From: Piscicola geometra
Taxonomy: Eukaryota; Annelida; Clitellata; Hirudinida; Piscicolidae
Length of the DNA stretch: 64,000 nucleotides
Assembly: GCA_943735955.1 (NCBI GenBank)
Contig: OX030957.1
Location: 4,089,301-4,153,300, forward strand
Direction: 5' to 3'
Shown here: positions 1 to 29,090 of the stretch, in pieces
Layout: each line of letters starts with the position of its first letter
Numbering within the stretch: position 1 is the stretch's first letter
Program-made: the position numbers and the translations under genes
The notes under the pieces: generated by a model
The model's database searches: none
Told to the model about the DNA's origin: nothing
What the model saw: the letters and a program-made list of their open reading frames with translations, nothing else

Positions 1-724
1 AGTGGTGGAGGTGATGATGCTGATGATGTAAAACTAGCCCGCCATGTTGATACTAATGAGGGTGGTGGTGATGATGATACTAATGAGGGTGGTGGTGATG
101 ATGATGATACTAATGAGGGTGGTGGTGATGATGATGATACTAATGAGGGTGGTGGGGATGATGATACTAATGAGGGTGGTGGTGATAATGATGATACTAA
201 TGAGAGTGGTGGTGATAATGATGAAGATACTAATAAGGAAGGTGGTAGTCATGATAATGATGGTGATGATAAAATCTCCCGCAAGAGGATCAAGCTTGAT
301 GACGAAAGCAACTGCATCGTGACGTCAGAGATTGATGACGTAATAACTCAAGAAACAAAAAACAAAGATACTATCAAGAGCAAGGGCAAGAGTGGTTATG
401 ATAGTGATTGTGGCGAGTGTCACGTGAGGATGAGGGAGCCGAGGCCCGAGGAGATTTTCATCTGCCTGCATGCCCTCTCCTACGAGGTGTGTTCTTGTTG
501 TCTAAAAATAATTGGTTTTTCAACATTTATTTTTGTTGTTCTCTTATTAGTAATTTCTATAATTATTATTACTACTATTTTGTTTTTTCTATCATTATTG
601 AGTTTCATTATACCCTGTGATTTTGTTATATAAGTTATTGTTATTCTATTTTATTGCGCCATAACAGGGTCCCGGATGGAAGTACCAGACAGAGGCACCG
701 TCGTGGGCCAACTGCCATTCATGA
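1..724 (+). CDS. RPUSD2: RPUSD2-like RNA pseudouridine synthase, 3' end (partial)
   Basis: Two exons are visible: 1-486 (open from the window edge, frame 1) and 668-724, joined in phase 0 through a GT donor at 487 and an AG acceptor ending at 667, stop TGA at 722-724. The C-terminal segment has a YDSDCGECH stretch, then LHALSYE joined to GPGWKYQTEAPSWA. This is the end I know from RPUSD2-type pseudouridine synthases (Asp-Cys-x-x-Cys, then LHAL-Y-GPG and a short aromatic tail). Family members convert uridine to pseudouridine in RNA. The catalytic domain lies upstream of the window, so activity cannot be judged. The first 80 or so residues are an acidic tandem repeat of the type DTNEGGGDDD, followed by a basic KISRKRIKL segment that could be a nuclear signal. 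The repeat is in frame and unbroken, so it is probably translated. The family call rests on the last 40 residues only. Confidence 0.6.
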
Positions 725-1490
725 TCAATATTATTATTATTATTGTTGTTCTCATTGTTGTTATATTTATTTATTATTTTCATTAGTATTTTTTTCCTTT
801 TTATTTTTATTCACCTTACTTGCATTTATTTATTATTATCATTTTTTCGGCTTTTTGAAAAATTTAAAGGCAGTTTAAAAAAGTATTTTAATTTTGATTT
901 TCGAAAGAATATCAGACATTAAAAAGGATAAATAACACGTATTAATGGTGCAAAAGGGCCTTAAATGACTTAGATATCAAATAGGAAGCATCGTTTTGGC
1001 TGCTGAAAACAAAGATTAAATATGCAAAATAGATGAAAATCAGAAAAATGCGACTATCAAAAACAAATTAAATACAAAACAAAGCAAACATAAATTAATA
1101 ACTCACACTGCATGATACATTTGGTTCAAAGCCATTTTAGAAAAAGCCGATAATAGTAATATCATCAACAAAAACAAATATCTTTCGATAAAAAAAATGA
1201 CCATGTAGAACAGAAAGAATTACAAGGATTCATGCAAACATGAAAATACAAATTCTTGGAAGAAGACAAATTGAGATCTTTTCAGAAATTACGTAGCACC
1301 CTGACGTCACACGCCAGATGACGGTTATAATACAGTTACTACTACGTCATATGTGTGTACACAACATTGTGTAGTACATGATTGCAGTAAAAGCGACATA
1401 TATATCTAGAGCATACATAATTACTATAATGAGTATTTATACTGTAAAGCTGAATGTCTAATTGTTTGGAAAACAGTGGTTGTGGTTGAA
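725..1490. other. AT-rich intergenic stretch
   Basis: This separates the 3' ends of two convergent genes. No exon-like frame, RNA gene or transposon was recognised on either strand. Confidence 0.5.
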
Positions 1491-1498
1491 TTGGAGAG

Positions 1499-1735
1499 GT
1501 GACAGCAGTGTGGTGTGGAGTGGTAGTAATATTGCGTGGTGTTGAAGTGGTATTGTGTGGAGTGGTAGTAGTATTGTGTGGTGTTGTAGTGGAAGTAGTA
1601 TTGTGTGGAGTGGTAGAAGTATTGTGTGGTGTTGTAGTGGAAGTAGTATTGTGTGGAGTGGTAGAAGTATTGTGTGGTGTTGTAGTGGTATTGTGTGGAG
1701 TGGTAGTAGTATTGTGTGGTGTTGTAGTGACGACG
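1499..1735. repeat. GTGGTATTGTGTGGAGTG-type minisatellite
   Basis: Imperfect tandem copies built from GTATTGTGTGGTGTTGTAGTG and GTATTGTGTGGAGTGGTAG alternate here. It lies in the convergent gap beyond the stop codons of both neighbours. The open frames over it are repeat translations. Confidence 0.8.
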
Positions 1736-2243
1736 AAGTCCTGAACCAGAACTAAAAGCGATTCAACGACTTGACTAGCTTTGCGATAAGAAACAAAAAG
1801 TCAAACAGAAGATGCCATAAAGGAAAAGATTTGATAAAACTAGTGATAGTGTTGGTAGTAGTAGTGGTGGAAGCAGTATCAGTAGTGGTGAAAGTAGTGT
1901 TAGTAGTAATGATAAAAATATTAGCACTTGTATAATGAACACCATGGATAGTACCTTTATGATTGACTAATGGAAGGACGTGACATGAGGGGAGCATCGA
2001 TTGAGACGAGAGTTCATAGGTCACGAAATGCCATCAAGCAGACAACAACTATGGAGAGGTGTCGACCATTGCACCAAAACACCTTTTTCCCTCTTTTCTA
2101 AGCCCTTCCCTCTCCTCTTTCCCTGCCTACCCTCTCTTGTTTTCCCTCTCCCATCTCCCTTTTCCTTTAATATATTTAAGATTTCTTTTTTCATCTCGCT
2201 TTTTCCTCCTCTTCCTACCTTATCCCTCCCTCTTCTCCAAACC

Positions 2244-2430
2244 TTCCAACCATCCCAACCCTTCAACCATCCCAACCCTCCAACCATCCCAACCCTCCAA
2301 CCATCCCAACCCTCCAACCATCCCAACCCTCCAACCATCCCAACCCTCCAACCATCCCAACCCTCCAACCATCCCAACCCTCCAACCCTCCCAACCCTCC
2401 AACCATCCCAACCCTCCAACCATCCCAAGC
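2244..2430. repeat. 17-bp minisatellite (CAACCATCCCAACCCTC)
   Basis: About eleven near-perfect head-to-tail copies, ending about 20 bp downstream (in minus-strand sense) of the stop codon of the phosphorylase-domain gene, so probably in its 3' untranslated or flanking sequence. Confidence 0.85.
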
Positions 2431-2448
2431 CACACACACCAATGCCCC

Positions 2449-12641
<10,193 letters not shown>

Positions 12642-13179
12642 TTTTAATGTTAGATTTCAAGCTTCTAATGTAGAAAATGTGCAAAAATATTGATCTAATT
12701 TAACTTCAAATATTTAAAAAGCTTCAGTAAAATATTTTATGCTATAAAGGAGAATATTTCACATAATTCCGTAATACAAGCATTATTAATTAAAAACAGA
12801 ACTCTAATTCTTAAATGCTGCAAAATACCAACGCGCACACTCATTCCAGATGGAATGAGGTGTTTTAAACTCATAAATACATCATTTAAAGTACAGAAAA
12901 AAACTTTTATGAAAGATAAAAAATGAAAAAAATTGAAAAATTGTTTCGAAAACTAAAATTTTTGTGTTTTTTTTTTTTAAATTAGGCGCTAGAGTACATT
13001 TGACGTTTTTGAATACACCCACTAGTCACTTTTAGTCGGACATTAAAAATAATATTATGTTTACAAAAAGTGATCAAGTTACAAATATTTATTCTAGCAA
13101 GCCGAATGAAAATAGGTTAATGAATTTACATATTTGAATTTAAATCTTTTTATTTATCTTTTAAGATATATATTTTTGG
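12642..13179. promoter_or_regulatory. Divergent promoter region, phosphorylase-domain gene / STIM
   Basis: 538 bp of AT-rich sequence lie between the proposed minus-strand start (12641) and the STIM start (13180). No repeat array occurs here, in contrast to both flanks. No clear TATA or initiator pair was assigned. The role is inferred from head-to-head gene arrangement. Confidence 0.4.
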
Positions 13180-21040
<7,861 letters not shown>

Positions 21041-21670
21041 ATGCCATGTTCAAGAATAATATTAATAATAATTATAATGATAATAATAATAAGTAGGATC
21101 CATACCTAGCAAACCACTCAGTTTAGGGAGTTGGACTAGCGCAGTTCGTTCGGCCTCTGTTAAAGTGAACACACTGCAATAGTGGTTTGGAAACGATGCC
21201 AACAATATATTCTCTACTTCTTAGTTGAGCAGCAAGCAATTCCTTCTTCCTTTTGCTTTTATCTTTTTGAAAGTATTCGCATACGGTATACACCACCATC
21301 TGCACTACAGTCAGTTTAGCATTATCTACCAACAGTTCTCGCTCAGTTACTCAATTTCCTTTTCAGTCGCCGCCACGAACTTATATTGGCCGTTCGCTAG
21401 TTCATCGTTTGTGCTGCAGCTACCATTTTCTTCTCCATCTTCTTCTTAGGGTATCCAAGCGTTTTCAAATACCTCCATCTAGCCACTCATTTACGGTTCC
21501 CTTTTTTCATCTTCAAGACATCTTCAAGATTTATTTTTTTGGCGTTTTTATTTTAGGATATTTATTCATTTGTTTAGAAATAAACATTTCCTGGTTCTTT
21601 TTTTTGAAAAAGTATTTAAGCGCAAAAGGCAAGCAAAAGTCATGATACAGCCTTTTGTGTGCATTCATTC
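21041..21670. other. STIM 3' flank
   Basis: AT-rich sequence after the STIM stop, with ATAATAATAATTATAATGAT-like runs just downstream. No further exon was recognised. Confidence 0.4.
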
Positions 21671-21790
21671 AATTAATCAATCACTAATTATTTGTATAGC
21701 GCCCTTTACGAAGCGAACAAAAGCGCTCAGTCATCACGTTCCAAACAAATACGTCTTCAGGCCTCGACGGAAAGCTATGAGTGACTTAGT
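21670..21790 (-). mobile_element. SINE family 3 fragment (ATTG-tail type)
   Basis: In minus-strand sense it reads GAGGCCTGAAGACGTATTTG, then GACTGAGCGCTTTTGTTCGC, then GGGCGCTATACAAATAATTA, ending in a short GTGATTGATTAATTGA tail. About 110 bp match the segment 24190-24300, which precedes the giant ATTG array. Confidence 0.7.
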
Positions 21791-22084
21791 TGAAGTTAGA
21801 GAAGAGGGTAATGAATTTCATAAAAAAGGACCGCAGTAAAAAAAAACCTTGATCAAGAGTGTTCAACTGAAAAACGAAAAGAACGCTTAAAGGTAGATGA
21901 TCTTGGGCCAGATTTAGGGAGTTGTTTAATTAGATTTTTAAGATGTAAGTAAAATTTACTATAAAGAAACACTTTTAAAACGTTTATTAAAGATGCAAAT
22001 CATCATTTTTTACAAATGATTGTTTAACAGGATGGTCCAAGTTGGCACACCTTCAGCAGTCTCCCATCGATGAGCTTCATTGAG

Positions 22085-23255
22085 GCACACTGAAAGAGCC
22101 CTTTGTCACGTGCAACTGTTTTCGTGAACGAACGTCTTTTTTCCATCTTTGCGGTTTTTTAATGCAGTTGAAGTTGCTGTAAAAGGCGAACACCTGGTAT
22201 GGAATGGTAAATGGGGCAGAAAAAAAAATATTTATTATATTAATTTTTTAATTAAATGTTTTTATAAAAGTATCATATGAAATAATATAAAATTCAAAAC
22301 AAAAACAAATGAAATCATCTCTAAAAGGGAAGTATTGTTGAACAAAACGAGAATGAATAGGTTTGTGTTTGACTTTGAAGCTGGTCTCGGAAAGGCAGTG
22401 GACAGGTTCTACAAAAAACAATTATAAAAGAAAGAAGAAATCAAATGTGGAATAGGTCTGTCTTATAACCACCTAAAAGAATAAAAAGAAAAGAATTCAA
22501 AAAAGGTAACAGATTATACAGGCCCACAAATGCCAGAAGAAATGAGGATGAAACTCACTAGGGGACTTGAAGAAGAAGTTGCAATTCTGGACTTTGCCCT
22601 CTTTCTCGAAGTTCATCGAGAGAAGAGCGGATTTGGTTTGCAGGGAGAAGACAAAGAGCGAATAATTCACGTAATAGAAAGTAGGTGTCAGTTCCAAGAC
22701 GATGGGAAGAAGAGTCCGAACCCTTGCGCACTTCTTCACAAGGCCTGGCAAAGATGGAAAGCACAACCTTCATAGTGGACGCCAGAAAAGACCTGTCGCA
22801 AAGCCACCCAGAGCCCAGCCTCAAAGTCAAGAACCAAAGTATTCACTCTCGTTCCGTTCAACAAACATTTGAAAACGATGATTTAAAGAAGAAAACAGTT
22901 TTTCTTACCGTCATTAGTCATGTGACTTGTGCCCTCATCAAAACGAAGTACAACGGAAGCTGCCTCACGTTGTCTCCGAACCTAAATAGGTGTACATGAT
23001 GCATTTTACCAACATTTTTAATTAATAAAATTTATTTAAATAAAACAAATCTTGTTAAGTTCAAGTTGTGCCACCCTAGCCTCATACTTGATGAAGGCGT
23101 GGATGGAGAACAGCTGGGAGATTGCTTTCTCACCAGCTTGAAGGCACCAGGTTTTCGCCTTTGCCAGTAAATTCAACTGCACAGTTGTCGCAAAGATGGC
23201 ATTACTTTTCGTTCGTTCACATCGAAATATAACTCAGTTCAGTGTGCTGGGAAAT
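22085..23255 (-). mobile_element. Decayed MULE-type DNA transposon
   Basis: Minus-strand fragments at about 22540-22990 resemble MULE transposase. One frame gives FRFGDNVRQLPLYFVLM; the next gives VLDFEAGLWVALRQVF followed by YEGCAFHLCQAL, then a TGA where related proteins have Trp. A third frame gives LCLLPANQIRSSLDELRERG and SPELQLLLQ. At least two frameshifts and several stops make it dead. Imperfect inverted repeats of about 70-110 bp flank it. The left, 22088-22200, shares GTGAACGAACG, CCATCTTTGCG, TGCAGTTGAA and AAGGCGAA-ACCTGG with the reverse complement of 23145-23252. Long terminal inverted repeats suit this superfamily. No target duplication was established. Confidence 0.62.
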
Positions 23256-23259
23256 ACTA

Positions 23260-24185
23260 CTCATCGATCTGTTGTAGTCGAATGATTAATTATTAATAAA
23301 CCATTAGTGGCTTTTAAACAATCAAATGATTTATAAAATGAAAATTAGCTAACAGGGTCCCCGTTGGCTTCTACGGCCTCATCTTTTTTCCGTTTTCACT
23401 GTTTGGCACAAGTTTCGTTTGCTTGTTATTGCTGCAGAAGACTGGTTGGTGCTTGGAATTAGTTGAAGTACACGATCTACATTTATTGTAGAAGCCGTTT
23501 TTTATAGCTTCTATCTTTATCTGTATTTTAAAACAAAGCTGATATGAAGAATTATTTGAAAGCTGGAATCATAACATTAAAAAATGTGAAATTGTTCAAA
23601 AATATTGCTGATCTTTGATTACCTGTTTGGTCTAACGGATTTTAACATTGGTGAACATGAAGGCGATTATTTTTCTCTTAAATTACTCCTTGGTTAAGTC
23701 CTGCCGTACACCTTAAAACACTGCCCTTGCACAGAATTCTCAGATTTACAAGCATTCTTTTTATAAAGGTGCCACCCCTACTGTACACAAGTCATCTTTT
23801 TGTCTTTCACTCTGCTAGAGCCTGTAAATTATAATTAATTATAGAATGCATGAATAAATATATTATTTATTATGAAATTATACTCACCACTTTTGCTCTC
23901 CTTGTACCTATGCTGCAATTTCTTTTCTGCAGTTTCATTGACTTTAACGGTAAGTGACGTCTTTCAAATTTGAATTATAACTGAAAGAGCAGAAGATTGT
24001 GAAAACCATAGATATCCTACAAAAAACAAGCAGTCGATTTAATTTGATATGATTTCTATGTTATTTTAGGAATTTATTGGACTTTATGTGTTGGAATTTT
24101 AAATAACAAAATTTAAGTTATTAATTGGAATTTTTATTGAAAACAACTGACTTTTTTTGCAATTTTGAGAAATAACCACCTCAAA
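23260..24185. other. Unassigned AT-rich intergenic sequence
   Basis: No coding exon, RNA gene or repeat array recognised between the MULE remnant and the SINE that seeds the ATTG array. Confidence 0.4.
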
Positions 24186-24189
24186 TCGT

Positions 24190-24298
24190 TTGAATTGGTG
24201 CCAGACCAGCTTTGTCGAGGTCTGAAGACGTACTTGTTCAAGACGTGATGGCTGAGCGCTTTTGTTCACTTATTAAAAGGCGCTATAGAAATCATTAG
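24190..24298 (+). mobile_element. SINE family 3, 3' portion
   Basis: Contains CGAGGTCTGAAGACGTACTT, GGCTGAGCGCTTTTGTTCAC and AAGGCGCTATAGAAATCATT followed by AGTGATTG. It is similar to the minus-strand copy at 21670-21790. Its short ATTG tail leads straight into the 0.9-kb array. Confidence 0.7.
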
Positions 24299-25210
<912 letters not shown>

Positions 25211-25342
25211 ACAAGTCCAAAAATGCAATGAAACTTCAGATCATGTTTATATACACCGGCTTAGATCGTCCTAAGAAGGTGAAACTTGAGAATAATATGA
25301 ACCAAGGGTGGCGATCTGCTGCAAATTTTGTGGGGTTCCTAA

Positions 25343-26874
25343 TAGAGGTCGGACATGGACGATTTTTCATTCCCGGTCCCGTCCCGTTCCCGAAATTTGT
25401 TTTCCCGTCCCGTCCCGTTCCCGATGGGACATCAGAATTTTGATTCCCGTCCCGTCCCGTCCCGTCCCGTTCGCGAAATTTTTTCCCGTCCCGTCCCGTT
25501 CCCGATGGGACATCAGAATTTTGATTCCCGTCCCGACTCGTTCCCGAAAGCTTTTTGTTTTTTTATTCATTTTCGCTGCCGTTTTTACTGGTCCCAAACT
25601 TGCTAGTTTTAAAATATCTTAAAATTTATTATTTGAAAGTCAGAGAATATTTCTTTTAATGAAATAAAAAAACACGATTTTAAGTTCAATATTTATTGAA
25701 ATGAAAGTATTGTTTTTGAGTTATTCAATCAAGTCTTTATTGCTTTTCACACGGGTTAAACCGTTAAGAGTTTCAGCTTTCAAATGAGATGATTTTGGGT
25801 CTGAAGTTAAACGACCACATATTGAAAAATTCCGTTCACAGCGAATATAACATGCAGATACACTAAACAAAATTTTGGCTACTTCTTGTACTATTTTAAA
25901 ATAGCTCATTTTACTCCAATAAAATAAAACATCTTTATAATTTTCAATTTTTTTTGGGACGTAATTGTGAATATTTGTTCAATTCATCCTCTTCTGATTT
26001 TTTTTCTTTGTTCATTATTACAAATTCTTCAATAATGTTAGAAATATGTTTTTTAACAACATTCTTATTCTCTACAACTGCAAATATAAAATCATTCGTA
26101 TAATTTGATAGTATAATAATTTTATTATAATTTTTACATTATAAAAACAAACATAATAGGTCTAAATAACCATCATTTGTTTTTTTCTCAAAGGCACTGC
26201 AGCTTGGTCTGGCTGTAAAAAATAGAATTAAATTTTCTCTAATGAAAGTCTTGATATTTATTTCTTTTCTATCCCAAACTTTTTTCCTATTATTCTTTCA
26301 TACTGGGGATGTAACAGACATGCTGTCATATGAATGAGATCAATGGCATCTTTTCTTTTGTCGAAATGATCAACTGAGCAATCATTTGGAAATTAATCAT
26401 TCAAATTCAAAGTATTAATTTATAAAATTAAAATAATATAACTGACCATTTTGATTTCATCTGAAAAGTTTTCATCATCACCCATTTGTTCTAATCTCCC
26501 TAATCTTTTGACTCATCACAACAACTTCAAATGTAGTGTTGGAAATTTTGATATTGGCAATGGTGGCTTCGTTATACATTTCCATTGCATTTAATACTTA
26601 TTTTAAGTACGGAGTATCGATGAAATAAAGATTTCCATACTTAGAAGTTTGCTGAAAAATCATTGTTAAAGAATCCAATCCCAATAACTGTTATTCCCGT
26701 TTTTCCCGTTCCCGATTTAAAAGTTGATTCCCGTTCCCGTCTTTTCCCGTTCCCGATTTGAATGTTGATTCCCGTTCCCGTTCCCGTCCCGAAAACCTAT
26801 TCCCGGTTCCCGACTTTTCCCGTCCCGAAATTAATTTTCATTCCCGTTCCCGCGGGTACCCGGTCCGATCTCTA
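25343..26874 (-). mobile_element. hAT transposon, degraded, with exact 8-bp TSD
   Basis: The element is bounded by TAGAGGTCGGAC at the left and GTCCGATCTCTA at the right, 12-bp terminal inverted repeats matching at 11 of 12 positions. It is flanked on both sides by GTTCCTAA (25335-25342 and 26875-26882), an exact 8-bp target duplication as hAT elements make. On the minus strand 25721-25909 encodes a hAT C-terminal dimerisation-like segment (ILFSVSACYIRCERNFSICG, then HLKAETLNGLTRV). Further remnants lie near 26280-26400 (KRKDAIDLIHMTACLLHPQY) and 26470-26650. Stops and frameshifts separate them, so no intact transposase remains. Both ends carry subterminal arrays of TTCCCGTCCCG (25370-25555 and 26690-26865), candidate transposase-binding repeats. 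Confidence 0.88.
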
Positions 26875-26882
26875 GTTCCTAA

Positions 26883-27478
26883 CCAGCATGGACGATCGTG
26901 GGGTCCGGATTTCTTACCCCACTTAAAACACATTTTTAAACTTCTGTTTGATGCAAACATTCAATTAAGCAAAGAATAGTTTAGTTTTAGACAGTTTTAC
27001 ACATTATAACCACGATTCTAGGATAAAAATTCTTCGGATAAAAAGTCTTCAAAAAAAAATCTTCAAAAAATTAATTTTCATGGAAAATACGCGATTAATA
27101 CGTGATTCTTGAAGCTTAAAGAATAAAATGTAATACTTTTGTCTAATGTTTGCTATATTTTTTTCGTGCAATCTCGAAATAGCAATTGAATAAATTTGAC
27201 TTGGCTGTTGTTTATTCGTCACTTTAATCATAAAATTGTTTGCTGGTTCCTGATCGTGGTTATAAAAAGTTTTCAAGGAAATAATCATTAAGGAAGAATA
27301 CGTGATCCTTAAAACTAAAAGATTAAAATTTAATACTTTAATCTAGTGTTTGCTCTATTAAAATTAGTAAAATTATATAAAAAGCACTTCTTCCCGATTA
27401 TTCTTTTCCTTCTGGGAGCTCTAACCACATTTCTCATAAAACTCACATTCACACACACTCACACTTGAAGCAGTATTT
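26883..27478. other. Unassigned AT-rich intergenic sequence
   Basis: No gene or transposon recognised between the hAT element and a SINE fragment. Confidence 0.4.
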
Positions 27479-27650
27479 GCGTGAACGGGTAGCCGAGTGG
27501 GTAACGACTCTCGGCTTGACCAATGGTTTATGGTCATATGTTTGAGTGCAACTTATGCGTTTGTAGCTTATAGGCGCGAATGAACATTTTTAGCCTAAGC
27601 GTCCAAGAAAGCTCGTACGCCTATTATTGACTATAGACTATTATTAGAGA
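27479..27650 (+). mobile_element. tRNA-derived SINE, family 2, copy C
   Basis: Head sequence GTGAACGGGTAGCCGAGTGG GTAACGACTCTCGGCTTGACC with a box A-like TAGCCGAGTGG and a weak box B-like GTTTGAGTGC. The same head recurs at 57211. The 3' limit is approximate. Confidence 0.6.
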
Positions 27651-29090
27651 CTAAGTTTGATAAGTTCTTTTTGAAGTCAAATTAGCTTTTCGATAAGAAT
27701 TCTCTTATGTTCTAATTATATATTATTATAGATAGTAAGTGTTGACGTTTTTGAGTCACTTTATTGGTCAAATATGATGGAGATAATAAAAGAACCTTAA
27801 ATAATAATAATATAGACTGAATTAAAATAATAAATTAAAATAATAATGATATTAAAATAGACTAAAATAAAGTATTAATGGGCCATTAAAATGACTTAAA
27901 TGAGGACTAGCTATGGAGAAACTAAGAGGAAAGACTGGTGTGGGTTGGTACCTTATCATGATGATATTAGATCATAACCATCATCATCATCCTCATCATC
28001 TTCATCATTATGATCCTCATCATCATCATCACATGATTCCTCTTGGTAGAGACTTAGATGTGTAGAATGGGTGTTGAAGGGGTGAATAGAAATATTAATA
28101 AATAATTAAAATGTCGGAATAGTTTTGAACTATTTATATAAGTTGTTATTGACAGCTGATTGGGATGTGCTAGAAATTTAATAAGGACGTGAAAGGTACG
28201 TGATAGAAACGGCTAGGGATGTGAAAGAGCTGTATAGAAGTCTTATTATCCATAATAAGTTTTTATAAAAATATTATTCAATTTTTTCATTAAATTCATA
28301 AAAATTCAAATTGAATGATAAAACGTAGCTTAAAGTACTCTGAATGAAGAGACAGAGAAGGTGGATAGTTGAGAAGTCGGAATCCACTAAATCCAAACCA
28401 CTAAAACCACGATCTTTCCACACGCAATCAAAAAATATAAAAAACTGAATTTTCACTGGTTAGCTACTGCGATACATTGCATCGTAAGACACAAAATTGA
28501 GAGTGAAATTTAAAAAATAAACTAATTCATTGTTGGATATACATTATTATTATTATTAAAAGCCGCGTCATTGAATAAAAGCTAATACAACACACCAACA
28601 GCAGCAGTAAACACACACAAATCATCAAAATATACAAATAGAAAGATACACGAACTATATTGAATTCTATATTGAGTGGTATATGAGAAACAGAAAGGAA
28701 GACACGCACAAATGATTGACAAACATGAAATTGTTCTCTCAAAGTTGCAGTGTTTCATCTGCCTCCTTCTTACCTCGCATGAGAAGTGACGATGCAAAAT
28801 ACGGATAATACCTTTGAAGAATAAAAAAACAACAAATAAAAATGGATAAGAAAAGGAATAATATTTAGGATAAAATAATAAAAACTAAATAAATGTGGAT
28901 AATAATATCAAGAAGCAGAGTGGTCTCTCAGTTCCTGTTTATCACTGCAGTCGTTAATGAGCCTAACCTGAGATTAGAAAAATTATAATAATTATTTTTG
29001 TTATAATAATTATATTATTATTATTGTTATAATTTATTATTAATATTAGTGTAAAAAAGTGATAAAGGTCGAATAATTTGTGATAGGGTG
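27651..29090. other. SLAIN 3' flank, no gene seen
   Basis: AT-rich sequence with a short ATC/CTC triplet tract at 27975-28035. No exon or mobile element was recognised. Confidence 0.4.

Noticed and set aside
27479..27650. Possible functional tRNA gene
   Set aside because: Box A is present but the cloverleaf arms do not pair properly and the head recurs at 57209 as a dispersed repeat, so it is a SINE.
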